Positions 51,085-59,981 of a stretch of DNA of 64,000 nt are shown piece after piece. Position 1 is the first letter of the stretch. Each line of letters begins with the position of its first letter. The DNA lies in the NCBI RefSeq assembly GCF_002760655.1, contig NZ_PDOC01000010.1, positions 62,001 to 126,000 on the forward strand, written 5' to 3'. A program made the translations under genes and the position numbers. A model generated the notes under the pieces. It ran no database searches, was not told the origin of the DNA, and saw only the letters and a list, made by a program, of their open reading frames with translations. This DNA is from Massilia eurypsychrophila (GTDB taxonomy: Bacteria; Pseudomonadota; Gammaproteobacteria; Burkholderiales; Burkholderiaceae_D).

Positions 51085-53154
51085 ATGCCTGACCGCCAAG
51101 AGCCCAGCAGCGTCCCGCCCGCTTCCCGCGCCACCTCGCGCACTACCAAGATCGTGCTGACGGTGCTCGGCCTGCTGGTGGCCATACCGGCCATTGCGCT
51201 CGTCATCCTGCTCAATTACGACTGGAACAAGGCGCGCCCGTGGCTCAACGCCAAGGCGAGCGACGCGATCGGGCGCCCGTTTGCCATCAACGGCGACCTG
51301 ACCTTGGAGTGGGAAAAGCCGGCCGCCAGGATTGCCGGGCACGAAACAAGCTGGCGCGACCATATTCCCTGGCCTCACCTGATCGCCAACGACGTCCACG
51401 TCAGCAATCCGGCCGGACTGCCGGCGCGCGACACGGCCAGCGTCAGCCAGCTGTCGTTCTCGCTCAATCCGTTTTCGCTGCTGCACAAGACCATCGCCAT
51501 TCCGACCTTGCGCTTCGAAACGCCAAAAATCGACCTGCTGCGCAATGCCGACGGCACCAACAACTGGACGTTCCAGCGCGACGAGAAAAAGTCCGAATGG
51601 AAGCTCGACCTTGAACGGGTGGTCTTTACCAAGGGCGTCGTGCACCTGGCCGACGCGGTCGAAAAAGCCGACGTCACCGCCGACGTCGACACCATCAGCG
51701 ACAAGACCTACGGCATCAGCTGGAAACTGCGCGGCACCTACCACGGCGCTCCGGTGACCGGCGGCGGCAAGGCCGGCGCGGTGCTCTCGCTCAAGGAAAG
51801 CAGCGTGCCCTACCCGATACAGGCGGACTTTCGCGCCGGCCCCAACCGTGTCAGCGCCGAAGGCACCATCACCCGTCCGTCAAAGCTGGCGGCAATCGAC
51901 CTCAAGCTCAAGCTGGCCGGCCCCAGCATGGCGCGCCTGTACGATTTCACCGGCGTGCTGCTGCCGGAAACGCCAGCCTTCAGCACTGAGGGCCGCCTGA
52001 TCGGCACGCTCGACGCAAAAAGCAGCCGCTGGACGTATGACAAGTTCAAAGGCAAGGTCGGCAGTAGCGACCTGGGCGGGCGCCTGGAATACCAGACCGG
52101 CAAGCCGCGCGGCATGTTGACTGGCAACGTGGTGTCGCAGCAACTCAACTTCGCCGACCTCGGGCCGCTGATCGGCGCCGACTCGAACGCCAGCAAAACG
52201 GCGCGCGGCGTGGCGCCGGTGCAGCCGGCCGGCAAGGTGCTGCCGGTCGAAACATTCCGCACCGAGCGCTGGAAAACGGTCGACGCCGACGTCAAGTACT
52301 CGGCCCAGCGGATCGTGCGCGACAAGCAGCTGCCGATCAGCAAGCTGAGCACCCACCTGGTCATGAAGGCGGGCGTGCTGACGCTCAATCCTCTGAACTT
52401 CACCATCGCCGGCGGCAACATGGTGTCGAACATCAGGCTCGACGGCAGCGGGCGCGACGGCAAGGACGCCATCAAGGCCACCGCCAAGGTCACCGCGCGC
52501 CACCTGAAGATCAAGGAATTGTTCCCGACCATAGAAAAGATGCAGGCGACGGTCGGTGAAATCAACGGCGACGCCCAGCTGTCGGCAACCGGCAACTCGG
52601 TCGCCACATTGCTGGCCAGCTCTAACGGCGAAATCAAGACGCTCATCAACCAGGGCTCGGTGAGCAAACTGCTGCTCGAGACGATGGGGCTAAACGTCGG
52701 CAACATCGTGCTGACCAAGCTGTTCGGCGACAAGCCGGTGCAGCTCAATTGCATGGCCACCAACTTTGCCGTCACCAACGGCGTGATGCAAACGCGCGTG
52801 TTCGTCATCGACACCGACGAAGCGGTCATTACGGCCGACGGCAGCATCAACCTGGTTAACGAGCAGCTGAACCTGACGATGCGCCCACAAACGAAGAGCC
52901 TGCGCATCTTCTCGCTGCGCTCGCCCTTGCACCTGCAAGGCACCTTCAGCAAGCCCGACGTGTCGGTCGACAAGGGCGTGCTGGCCATGAAAGCCGGCGG
53001 CGCCATCGCGCTGGCCACGGTGGCCGCGCCAATCGCCGCCCTGCTGCCTTTGATTAACACCGGTCCTGGCCAGGACAGCGCCTGCGGCACGCTGCTCGCC
53101 GCCGCCCGCGTCAAGCCGGTGGCCCCGCCGCCGGCCGCCCGCGCCCCGCGCTGA
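51085..53154 (+). CDS. AsmA family protein
   Basis: A 689-residue protein with a short cytosolic N-terminus and a membrane anchor (residues 22-44, VLTVLGLLVAIPAIALVILLNY). The AsmA start DWNKARPWLNAKASDAIGRPFAINGDLTLEW and the terminal AsmA_2 region (VQLNCMATNFAVTNGVMQTRVFVIDTDEAVITADGSINL) are both visible. AsmA-like proteins bridge the periplasm and are thought to transfer phospholipids between membranes. A hairpin follows at 53164. Confidence 0.9.
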   Translation: MPDRQEPSSVPPASRATSRTTKIVLTVLGLLVAIPAIALVILLNYDWNKARPWLNAKASDAIGRPFAINGDLTLEWEKPAARIAGHETSWRDHIPWPHLIANDVHVSNPAGLPARDTASVSQLSFSLNPFSLLHKTIAIPTLRFETPKIDLLRNADGTNNWTFQRDEKKSEWKLDLERVVFTKGVVHLADAVEKADVTADVDTISDKTYGISWKLRGTYHGAPVTGGGKAGAVLSLKESSVPYPIQADFRAGPNRVSAEGTITRPSKLAAIDLKLKLAGPSMARLYDFTGVLLPETPAFSTEGRLIGTLDAKSSRWTYDKFKGKVGSSDLGGRLEYQTGKPRGMLTGNVVSQQLNFADLGPLIGADSNASKTARGVAPVQPAGKVLPVETFRTERWKTVDADVKYSAQRIVRDKQLPISKLSTHLVMKAGVLTLNPLNFTIAGGNMVSNIRLDGSGRDGKDAIKATAKVTARHLKIKELFPTIEKMQATVGEINGDAQLSATGNSVATLLASSNGEIKTLINQGSVSKLLLETMGLNVGNIVLTKLFGDKPVQLNCMATNFAVTNGVMQTRVFVIDTDEAVITADGSINLVNEQLNLTMRPQTKSLRIFSLRSPLHLQGTFSKPDVSVDKGVLAMKAGGAIALATVAAPIAALLPLINTGPGQDSACGTLLAAARVKPVAPPPAARAPR

Positions 53155-53163
53155 CACGTCAAT

Positions 53164-53185
53164 ACAGCCCTCCGCCGAGGGCTGT
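53164..53185 (+). terminator. Hairpin after the AsmA gene
   Basis: ACAGCCCT and AGGGCTGT enclose a CCGCCG loop, 10 bases after the AsmA stop. The T-run is weak (CCTGTTC), so termination efficiency is uncertain. Confidence 0.6.
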
Positions 53186-53314
53186 CCTGTTCGCAACACT
53201 GTGTGCGTTGCCGAACAGACCAGCCCTCTGGCAGGCTCTACTCTGTGACCTATCGGCTCAGGTGTAGAACGCCCTGCCGCAACCAAGAACAACAATCCAC
53301 ACTAAGGACCCCAT

Positions 53315-53632
53315 ATGAAAAACCTGAAAATCGCAAGCACTCTGATCGCCGCCCTGATGATGTCGACCATCGTCGGCTGCGCATCGACCACCGAATCCAA
53401 GCACGCCACCCCAGGCCAATACATCGATGACGTCGCCATCACCACCGGCGTCAAGGCAGCCATCCTGAATGCCCCGACATTGAAAGTGTCGGAAATCAAC
53501 GTCGAGACCTACAAAGGCGTCGTGCAACTGAGCGGCTTTGTCAGCTCGGCAGAGAACATCGCGACCGCATCGTCGGTAGCACGTTCCGTGAACGGCGTGA
53601 AATCGGTCAAGAACGACCTGCGCCTGAAGTAA
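53315..53632 (+). CDS. BON-domain lipoprotein (copy 2)
   Basis: A 105-residue lipoprotein (IVGCAST). One BON domain: IDDVAITTGVKAAILNAPTLKVSEINVETYKGVVQLSGFV and VNGVKSVKNDLRLK. It aligns without gaps over the domain with copy 1 at 43990, differing mainly in the signal peptide and spacer. CTAAGGA lies before the ATG. The neighbour at 53687 is a glycine-zipper lipoprotein. Confidence 0.9.
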   Translation: MKNLKIASTLIAALMMSTIVGCASTTESKHATPGQYIDDVAITTGVKAAILNAPTLKVSEINVETYKGVVQLSGFVSSAENIATASSVARSVNGVKSVKNDLRLK

Positions 53633-53686
53633 TAAATAAATAATTAATTAATAAGCAACACCACAACCCACCCAAGGAGATACCAC

Positions 53687-53908
53687 ATGAAGACCATCAA
53701 ACAATTCGTAGTAAGCGCATCGCTGATCACCGTGGCCCTCGGCCTGGCTGGCTGCGCCGGCATGTCGAACCAGGACAAGAACACTGCAATCGGCGCTGGC
53801 GCTGGTGCAGTTGTCGGCGGCGTACTGACCGGCGGCAGCCCAGTTGGCACCGTTGGCGGAGCAGCAGTCGGCGGCATCATCGGTAACCAGGTCAAGACCA
53901 CCAAGTAA
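53687..53908 (+). CDS. Small glycine-zipper lipoprotein (OsmB-like)
   Basis: A 73-residue lipoprotein (GLAGCAG) with the zipper NTAIGAGAGAVVGGVLTGGSPVGTVGGAAVGGIIGNQV and a short KTTK tail. Size and layout resemble OsmB, the osmotically inducible lipoprotein. AAGGAG precedes the ATG. It lies 54 bases downstream of the BON gene and may share its transcript. Confidence 0.85.
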   Translation: MKTIKQFVVSASLITVALGLAGCAGMSNQDKNTAIGAGAGAVVGGVLTGGSPVGTVGGAAVGGIIGNQVKTTK

Positions 53909-53930
53909 TTGGTAGCAATACGTAGTTAAA

Positions 53931-53955
53931 AGCGCCCCGCCCGTCGGGGCGTCTT
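53931..53955 (+). terminator. Terminator after the OsmB-like gene
   Basis: CGCCCC and GGGGCG pair around a short loop and are followed by a T-rich stretch (TCTTCTATTTT). Confidence 0.7.
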
Positions 53956-54120
53956 CTATTTTGGCAACTAAATAGAGGGACCGAGAGGTGCGAATCGCAG
54001 TATTATGTATGCGTTAAGAATTTCCTGTCCGCAGCAATCGAGCTGGCGACCATGGCAGCGCCTTACGGCGCCTGGTGGGCGTAAAGTAGCATCTGGGATG
54101 AGCCCGCAAGGCAGGATCAC

Positions 54121-55524
54121 ATGAACAATGACGGGAAAGCCCGCGCCGGGAAGTTTGCCAGCGTCCCGGCCGTGCAAGTACTGCACGAGCAGGAAGTTGC
54201 AGCCCTGCGCGCCACAATCGACCAGTTGCTGGCCATGATCGCCAGCCATTCCGCCAACGACAACCAGTCCGCCGCGTTCGCCCAGCTGGTGCGCCAGCTG
54301 CAGGCAGCGAACGAACACCTGGTGCTGGCCACCTTCGGCGCCCAGGACCGCCAGGCCGCGGCCGAAGCGGCCAACCTGCGCCAGACCGAGTTTCTTTCGA
54401 TGTTGGCGCACGAGCTGCGCAACCCGCTGCAGCCGATGGCAATGGCCAACGAATTGCTGGGCAAGATCACTGACCTGCATCCGACCGTGGCGACAGTGCA
54501 CGGCGTGTACGCACGCCAAATGACCCACATGGTGCGGCTGGTCGACGACCTGCTTGATGCTTCGCGCGTCAACAGCGGCAAGGTCGTCTTGCAGCTGGCC
54601 CCGGTGGTGCTGAGCGACATCATCGCCGACGCCGTCGAAATCAGCCGTCCCGGCATCGAACGGCGCTACCAGCAGTTGCAGGTGCGCCTGCCGGCCGCCG
54701 CGCTGGTGCTCGACGGCGACAAGGTCAGGCTGGCGCAGATGTTTTCCAACCTGCTCATCAACGCGAGCAAGTTCACCCACGAATATGGCCGCATCGAGAT
54801 CAATGCCAGGCGCGTGGGCAACACCGTCACCGTCGAAGTCAGCGACGACGGCGCCGGCATCCAGCCGGAGCTGCAGCCATTCATCTTCGACTTGTTCACC
54901 CAGGGCTTCCGCTCGCTCGACCGTGCCCAGGGTGGCCTTGGCATCGGCTTGTCGCTGGTGCGTACGATCGCCCAATTGCATGGCGGCACGGTCAGCGTGA
55001 CGAGCGCAGGCAGCGCCCAGGGCAGCATGTTCAGCGTCACCTTGCCGTTGTCGGCCAGCACGGACCAGCGTGCGAACGCCGCCGCGCAGGCAGTGCCGGC
55101 GGTGCCGTGCAAAATCTTGCTGATCGAAGACAATCACGACGCCAACGACATCCTGACCATGCTGCTCGAGCGCGACGGTCACAGCGTGACGAGCTGCTTC
55201 GACGGCCCCAGCGGCCTGCGCGCCGGCCTCAGCCAGTCGTTCGACTTGGTGTTGTGCGACATCGGCCTGCCCGGCATGGACGGCTACCAGGTCGTCAGCG
55301 CGCTGCGCGCCGCCCTCGACGAGCCGCGCCCCTGTTTCGTTGCCACCACCGGCTACAGCGACAGCGATCAGCCGGACCGCGCCAGCGAGGCCGGATTCGA
55401 CCATTACCTGGTCAAACCGGTGAGCCTGCCGGCGCTGACCCGCATCATCGCCGCGCATGCCAGCCAGCTGCGCATCCCGTCCCAACGCCGCGACGACCCG
55501 ACGGCGTCGCAAAAAAAATACTGA
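54121..55524 (+). CDS. Soluble hybrid histidine kinase (HisKA-HATPase-REC)
   Basis: A 467-residue cytosolic protein with no membrane helix. A helical N-terminus (about 20-85) precedes the HisKA domain with the H-box AHELRNPLQP (His97). The HATPase shows NLLINASKFT (N box), DDGAGI and GGLGIGLSLV, and a C-terminal receiver has its phospho-acceptor in LCDIGLPGMDG near residue 378. All catalytic motifs are intact. No sensor domain is visible. It is followed after 3 bases by an unknown gene and then a KaiC homologue, so it probably passes signals to them. Confidence 0.92.
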   Translation: MNNDGKARAGKFASVPAVQVLHEQEVAALRATIDQLLAMIASHSANDNQSAAFAQLVRQLQAANEHLVLATFGAQDRQAAAEAANLRQTEFLSMLAHELRNPLQPMAMANELLGKITDLHPTVATVHGVYARQMTHMVRLVDDLLDASRVNSGKVVLQLAPVVLSDIIADAVEISRPGIERRYQQLQVRLPAAALVLDGDKVRLAQMFSNLLINASKFTHEYGRIEINARRVGNTVTVEVSDDGAGIQPELQPFIFDLFTQGFRSLDRAQGGLGIGLSLVRTIAQLHGGTVSVTSAGSAQGSMFSVTLPLSASTDQRANAAAQAVPAVPCKILLIEDNHDANDILTMLLERDGHSVTSCFDGPSGLRAGLSQSFDLVLCDIGLPGMDGYQVVSALRAALDEPRPCFVATTGYSDSDQPDRASEAGFDHYLVKPVSLPALTRIIAAHASQLRIPSQRRDDPTASQKKY

Positions 55525-55527
55525 ACT

Positions 55528-55941
55528 ATGGCTACCAGCGAGCAACAGCGACATTTCATGATCGGCCAGGCGGTGCGGCGCGCGCCCGGCTCTGACGACG
55601 ACGTCGATCTGCGCCTGTGGCAGAGCCTGGCGCTCGAGCTGCGCGTCATTATCGGCGAGCGCGGCTTCGAGTCGATGTATGCGCGCAGCCTGCACCTTGC
55701 CGCCGCGGCGTCGCCGTGGCTGGCGTCGGAGACAGCGCAAAGCGGCGATGCATTCGCGCTGCTGGCCGCGCGCCTGAAACAGCGTCCGGCGGCCGAAGCG
55801 CAAGCGGCCAGCGCCGCCCTGCTGAATATTTTCATCGACACCCTGATCGTACTAATTGGCGAACTTTTGACCTACAGCATCCTGCGCAAGGCATGGGGTG
55901 ACGACGTCGTGAATCAAGCTGCAACGGAGCACCGAACATGA
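55528..55941 (+). CDS. Unknown 137-residue protein between kinase and KaiC-like genes
   Basis: A mostly helical protein. A polar N-terminal 100 residues (WQSLALELRVIIGERGFESMYARSLHLAAAASPWLA) is followed by a hydrophobic segment ALLNIFIDTLIVLIGELLTYSIL that could be a membrane helix or buried helix. It is not KaiB (about 100 residues, thioredoxin-like) and no KaiA features are seen. It starts 3 bases after the kinase gene and its stop overlaps the KaiC-like start as ATGA, so all three are coupled. Function unknown. Confidence 0.7.
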   Translation: MATSEQQRHFMIGQAVRRAPGSDDDVDLRLWQSLALELRVIIGERGFESMYARSLHLAAAASPWLASETAQSGDAFALLAARLKQRPAAEAQAASAALLNIFIDTLIVLIGELLTYSILRKAWGDDVVNQAATEHRT

Positions 55942-57401
55942 ACAAAGTGAGTATCCAACGGCTGGCCACGGGCGTCCCCGGGCTCGATGAATTGCTCGGC
56001 GGCGGCGTGCCCGAGTTTTCGTTCAACCTGCTGGCCGGTACGCCCGGCAGCGGCAAGACGACGATGGCGCACCAGATCATGTTTTCGCTGGCTAACCCCG
56101 ATCGGCGGGCGCTGTTTTTCACCGTGCTGGGCGAGCCGCCGCTGAAGATGCTGCGCTACCAGCAGCAGTTTCCCTTCTTCGATGTCAGCAAGATCAACGA
56201 GTCGATCCGCTTCGTCAACCTGGCCGCCGACTTGCTCGAGGGCGACTTCGACCGGGTATTGGCGCGCATCGAGGAAGAAGTCCAGGCCTTCAAGCCGAGC
56301 CTGGTGTTTGTCGACTCGTTCCGTTCGGTGGTGCAGTCGGCCAAGGCGATGGACGCCGGCGCCGGCGGCCTGCAGCACTTCGTCCAGCAGCTCGGCATGC
56401 AAATGACGAGCTGGCTGGCCACCACCTTCCTGATCGGCGAATACCTGGCGCCGGAAGCCGAATCGAGCCCGGTGTTTACCGTCGCCGACGGCATCTTGTG
56501 GCTGTCGCAACTGATTCATCGCGACGCGCTGGTGCGCAAGATCCAGGTCGTCAAGATGCGCGGCCAGGCGCAGAGCCTGGGCATCCACACCTTCCGCATT
56601 GGCGACAACGGCCTCGAAATCTTCCCGCGCGCGGTAGTCAAGCCGGCCGCCAGGCAAGTGCGCATTGCGTCGAACGAGCGGGTATCGCTTGGTGTGCCCG
56701 AGCTCGACAAGATGATGGGCGGCGGGCTGCCGGCCGCCTACTCGCTGCTGGTGGTGGGACCGTCCGGTTCCGGCAAGACCGTGCTGGCGACCCAGTTCCT
56801 GGCCGAAGGCGTGCGCGTCGGCGAACCGGGCGTGATTGCCGCGTTCGAGAAAAGTCCCAACCAGCTGATGAGCCAGCAGCTCAACGACCTGATCGCCAGC
56901 GGCGCCGTCGGCGTGATCAATACGCGCACGCTCGACCTGTCGCTCGACGAGATCCTGCACGACCTGGTCGCCATGATCGAGAAGATGAAGGCGCGCCGGG
57001 TCGTCATCGATTCGGTGTCCGGCTTTGAAATGGCGCTGGCGTCGATGTTCCGCGAAGACTTCCGCGAATCGCTGTACCGGCTGGTTGCAACGCTGACCGA
57101 GATGGGCGTGACGGTGCTGATGACGGCCGAAGTGGAAGACCGCTACCAGGAGCTGCGCTTCAGTTCGTATGGCAACGCGTTCCTGGCCGACGCCATCGTC
57201 ATGCAGCGCTATGTCGAGCTGAATGGCAAGCTGCGGCGCGTGACGTCGGTGGTCAAGATCCGCGGCAGCGCGCACAGCGACGAATTCCGCTTTTACGACA
57301 TCGGCCCGGACGGCATCCGCATCGGCGAAGACCTGCAGCAATACCAGGGCATCCTGGCCGGCACGCCAAAGCTGATCGATGTGGGCGACGATCCGGCCTG
57401 A
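55938..57401 (+). CDS. KaiC-like two-domain RecA/AAA ATPase
   Basis: A 487-residue protein with tandem KaiC domains. CI has Walker A GTPGSGKTT (about 34-42), CII has GPSGSGKTV (about 273-282) and VVIDSVSGFEMALAS is the second Walker B. Compared with S. elongatus KaiC as remembered, the EE of CI is GE and the EE of CII is EK, so part of the catalytic Glu pair is lost in each. The phosphosites S431/T432 are replaced by Ala/Phe and the C-terminal KaiA-binding tail is missing. It is an ATPase/switch-like relative and probably not a clock protein. It overlaps the gene before it by 4 bases. Confidence 0.9.
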   Translation: MNKVSIQRLATGVPGLDELLGGGVPEFSFNLLAGTPGSGKTTMAHQIMFSLANPDRRALFFTVLGEPPLKMLRYQQQFPFFDVSKINESIRFVNLAADLLEGDFDRVLARIEEEVQAFKPSLVFVDSFRSVVQSAKAMDAGAGGLQHFVQQLGMQMTSWLATTFLIGEYLAPEAESSPVFTVADGILWLSQLIHRDALVRKIQVVKMRGQAQSLGIHTFRIGDNGLEIFPRAVVKPAARQVRIASNERVSLGVPELDKMMGGGLPAAYSLLVVGPSGSGKTVLATQFLAEGVRVGEPGVIAAFEKSPNQLMSQQLNDLIASGAVGVINTRTLDLSLDEILHDLVAMIEKMKARRVVIDSVSGFEMALASMFREDFRESLYRLVATLTEMGVTVLMTAEVEDRYQELRFSSYGNAFLADAIVMQRYVELNGKLRRVTSVVKIRGSAHSDEFRFYDIGPDGIRIGEDLQQYQGILAGTPKLIDVGDDPA

Positions 57402-57440
57402 ATTGCGGCGATGGCAGCTTCACGGGACCATCGTCGACTT

Positions 57441-58208
57441 TTATACAAAGGCGGTGGCCAGCGCCGCTTCGCCCGCTTCCTTGACGATCTCGTAGCACTT
57501 GCACGAGGCTGCCGCCAGCCCGGGCAGATCGAGGATCTCGATATTGCCGCGGCTATAGATGATCAGGCCCTGCTGCTGCAGCGCGCTGGCAGCCTTGGTC
57601 ACGCCGACCCGCCGCACGCCCAGCGCGTGCGCCAGGAATTCGTGAGTGAGGTGAAATTTGTCCGATTCCAGGCGGTCGCGCGTGATCAGCAGCGAACGGG
57701 CCAGGCGCGCCTCCAGCACGTGGAAGCGGCTGCACACGGCAATCTGGATCGCCTGTGCCAGCAAGGTGTCGGTGTAGCGGTACAGTACCCGTTGCAGCGA
57801 CGGATTGCGCGCGAATTCGGTGCGGAACTGGGCGCTGTCCATGCGGCTGGCAGTGCCGGCGCGCTGCACCACGGCGCGCACCTGCGCCAGTTCATGGCCG
57901 AGCGCGACTGTGGCGCCAAGCATGCCTTCGCGCCCGACCAGGCCGACCTCGAGCGTCATGCGCCCTTCGGCAACGCCGAGCAGCGATACCAGGCTGTCGT
58001 GCGGGAAATAGATGTGCTTGAACGTGTCGCCCGGCTCGCACAACACATCGCCGACATCGATCTGCACCTGCTCCAGCTTCGGCGCCAGGCGGGCAAAGTC
58101 GTGGTCGGGCAATGCGCCCAGCAGACAGTTGCCGTTCTTCTCGGCATCCTCGTGGGCAGCGGCGAAAGTTGCAGGTCCAGCGCGGCTCGGTTGAGTGTGT
58201 TGAAACAT
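57441..58208 (-). CDS. Crp/Fnr family transcriptional regulator
   Basis: A 255-residue regulator with an N-terminal cyclic-nucleotide-binding-like beta barrel (QIDVGDVLCEPGDTFKHIYFPHDSLVSLL, LVGREGMLGATVALG) and a C-terminal helix-turn-helix (LTHEFLAHALGVRRVGVTKAASALQQQGLI). No FNR-type N-terminal cysteine cluster is present. A Cys pair is found near the C-terminus (ASCKCYEIV). It converges with the KaiC operon and diverges from the glycine-zipper gene at 58443, which may be a target. Confidence 0.88.
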   Translation of the reverse strand: MFQHTQPSRAGPATFAAAHEDAEKNGNCLLGALPDHDFARLAPKLEQVQIDVGDVLCEPGDTFKHIYFPHDSLVSLLGVAEGRMTLEVGLVGREGMLGATVALGHELAQVRAVVQRAGTASRMDSAQFRTEFARNPSLQRVLYRYTDTLLAQAIQIAVCSRFHVLEARLARSLLITRDRLESDKFHLTHEFLAHALGVRRVGVTKAASALQQQGLIIYSRGNIEILDLPGLAAASCKCYEIVKEAGEAALATAFV

Positions 58209-58342
58209 TTTTCTCGTCGGGTGGCGATCGTGTAAGAAACCATTTGTCAAATGGAACGCGATTACATTTACAAACAATTTCAATCAGCGTAACGGCAATA
58301 AACGTGAAAGTATGTACGGTGACGCACGGATAACCCCCATGT

Positions 58343-58414
58343 TCACAGGGAGAATGGCGCCATCACCGGACCTAGTGCCGGGTCCGTTTGGCGCCGGAAT
58401 TACCTGGCGACGAG
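58343..58414. promoter_or_regulatory. Structured leader upstream of the 58443 glycine-zipper gene
   Basis: GGCGCC and its repeat flank CCGGACC and GGGTCCG, nested inverted repeats within the 100 bases before the gene. It could be a regulatory hairpin or a terminator arm without a T-run. Confidence 0.4.
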
Positions 58415-58442
58415 AAGAAACACAAACCAAAAGGAACCACCA

Positions 58443-59192
58443 ATGAACACACCACTGCCCCACAACACCGCGACGAAACATCATCCGATGATGATCATCG
58501 CGGCCATTGCCATCATCCTGTTCTGCCTGGCCGGCACCGCCGCCATCATGGGCTGGATCCCGTCGTCGATCGGCGGCACGCCGGCCCGCGGCGACCTGAC
58601 CGAGGCGGACCGCCTGGCGCTGGCATCGAAGATGCAGTCGCCATCGCAGCAGCTGGCCGCCCTGCCGCCGTTGCCGGCCGCCCAGCCGCAACAGCTGGCG
58701 CTGGCGCAGGTCGATGCGCCAGTGCAGCAATATCAGCGCGCACCGGCGCAGAACCATGCACCGGCACAGAACTACGTCGGCGATACGGATGTTCCGCGCG
58801 CCGCCCCGCGCGCCCCTGTCCGGCTCGCTGCCGCCGACAAGCCGGCGAAAAACTGGTGCTCGAACTGCGGCAACGTCGAATCGGTGCGTGAAATCAAGAC
58901 CCGTGCCCAGGGTAGCGGCGTTGGCGCCGCCGGCGGCGCGATCCTTGGCGGCCTGCTCGGCAACCAGGTCGGCGGCGGTCACGGCCGTCAGCTGGCAACC
59001 GTCGCCGGTGCCGTCGGCGGCGCCGTCGTCGGCAACCAGGTCGAAGGCAACATGAAGGCCACGACCAGCTACGAAATCCGCGTGCGCCTCGACGATGGCT
59101 CGTCGCGCACCTTCCACCAGCAGCGCGCGCCAGGCTGGCGCAACGGCGACCGCGTGCGCGTGGTCAAGGGCGTGCTGCGCTCGGTAAAGTAA
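58443..59192 (+). CDS. Glycine-zipper 2TM membrane protein (17-kDa antigen type)
   Basis: A 249-residue protein with an N-terminal membrane anchor (about residues 16-40) where the other copies have a lipobox. A Pro/Gln/Ala-rich linker is followed by CSNCGNVESVREIKTR, the zipper VGAAGGAILGGLLGNQVGGGHGRQLATVAGAVGGAVVGNQVEG, and a C-terminal domain. The linker and the CxxC are unlike the smaller copies. It is preceded by a structured leader and followed by a strong terminator. Confidence 0.85.
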   Translation: MNTPLPHNTATKHHPMMIIAAIAIILFCLAGTAAIMGWIPSSIGGTPARGDLTEADRLALASKMQSPSQQLAALPPLPAAQPQQLALAQVDAPVQQYQRAPAQNHAPAQNYVGDTDVPRAAPRAPVRLAAADKPAKNWCSNCGNVESVREIKTRAQGSGVGAAGGAILGGLLGNQVGGGHGRQLATVAGAVGGAVVGNQVEGNMKATTSYEIRVRLDDGSSRTFHQQRAPGWRNGDRVRVVKGVLRSVK

Positions 59193-59230
59193 TGACGCGG
59201 CGACTCTGGCCGCGCTTAGCCTCCAAAACT

Positions 59231-59264
59231 ACGCCATGCGGCAATTTGCGCATGGCGTTTTTTC
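59231..59264 (+). terminator. Strong terminator after the glycine-zipper gene
   Basis: ACGCCATGCG and CGCATGGCGT pair perfectly around an 8-base loop and are followed by six T. Confidence 0.92.
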
Positions 59265-59418
59265 TTGGCCAAGGAACCGCATGAGTTTGTTGTTGTTACA
59301 TCGGATTTTTCCTCAGTGCAATGTGTGACAACGAACAGAGTTGCCATTCGACAAGCCTCAGAATCGATTCATTCCCTCATGGGGAACAAAATCCGCTTCG
59401 AATCGACAAGGAACGCAT

Positions 59419-59643
59419 ATGAACAAATTGACCTGGATTGGCATCATCGTTTGGGGACTTTTCGTCACCGGATTCGGTCTAACTGGAGTCAGCGCGCCGC
59501 CACACGCGGTGAACGTCCAGCCGCAGGATGTCTTGTTCCTCATCGTCGGCGGCGTCGTGACGTGCCTCATCGGCGCCGTCGGCCTGGTCGGACTCATGGG
59601 ATGGATGCCGGGTATGCGAGCTGAGCAAAAAAGTTATCTTTAA
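59419..59643 (+). CDS. Small two-helix membrane protein
   Basis: A 74-residue protein with two hydrophobic helices (LTWIGIIVWGLFVTGFGLTG and VLFLIVGGVVTCLIGAVGLVGLMGW) joined by a polar loop (VSAPPHAVNVQPQD). AAGGAA lies before the ATG. The frame is open upstream but non-hydrophobic. No family is recognised; similar small membrane proteins occur beside Lmo0937-type genes such as the next one. Confidence 0.6.
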   Translation: MNKLTWIGIIVWGLFVTGFGLTGVSAPPHAVNVQPQDVLFLIVGGVVTCLIGAVGLVGLMGWMPGMRAEQKSYL

Positions 59644-59733
59644 TGTACGCCAGCGTACGGAGAAGCTGCAGAGAAGTCGCGATACTGATTTCACGACGAG
59701 AAAGTCGTTACTACAACTAACAAGGACATCATC

Positions 59734-59880
59734 ATGCTCTATACAATCGCAATCATTCTCCTGATCCTGTGGGTACTTGGCTTGGTCACTTCCTACACCG
59801 TCGGCGGCTTCGTCCACATCTTGCTGGTTGTCGCTGTCATCATGATTCTGGTTCGCCTGATCAGCGGTCGGGGTATCTAG
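59734..59880 (+). CDS. Lmo0937-type small membrane protein
   Basis: A 48-residue protein starting at ATG 59734: MLYTIAIILLILWVLGLVTS, a short YTVGGFVH loop and a second helix (LLVVAVIMILVRLISG). The pattern is that of the Lmo0937 family, short stress-induced membrane peptides. CAAGGA lies before the ATG. Confidence 0.85.
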   Translation: MLYTIAIILLILWVLGLVTSYTVGGFVHILLVVAVIMILVRLISGRGI

Positions 59881-59981
59881 CGCACCGCATGCGGACATCG
59901 TCGCTGATGCCCGATCCGTTTCGCGGTCGCGCTCCTACCGGACGCAACTACGAAACGGATTTTTCATTTTAAGGAGTTGAA

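Noticed and set aside
53968-57341. Long leftward frames over the kinase and KaiC-like genes
   Set aside because: Antisense to three recognised genes, with no domain, ribosome site or plausible start.
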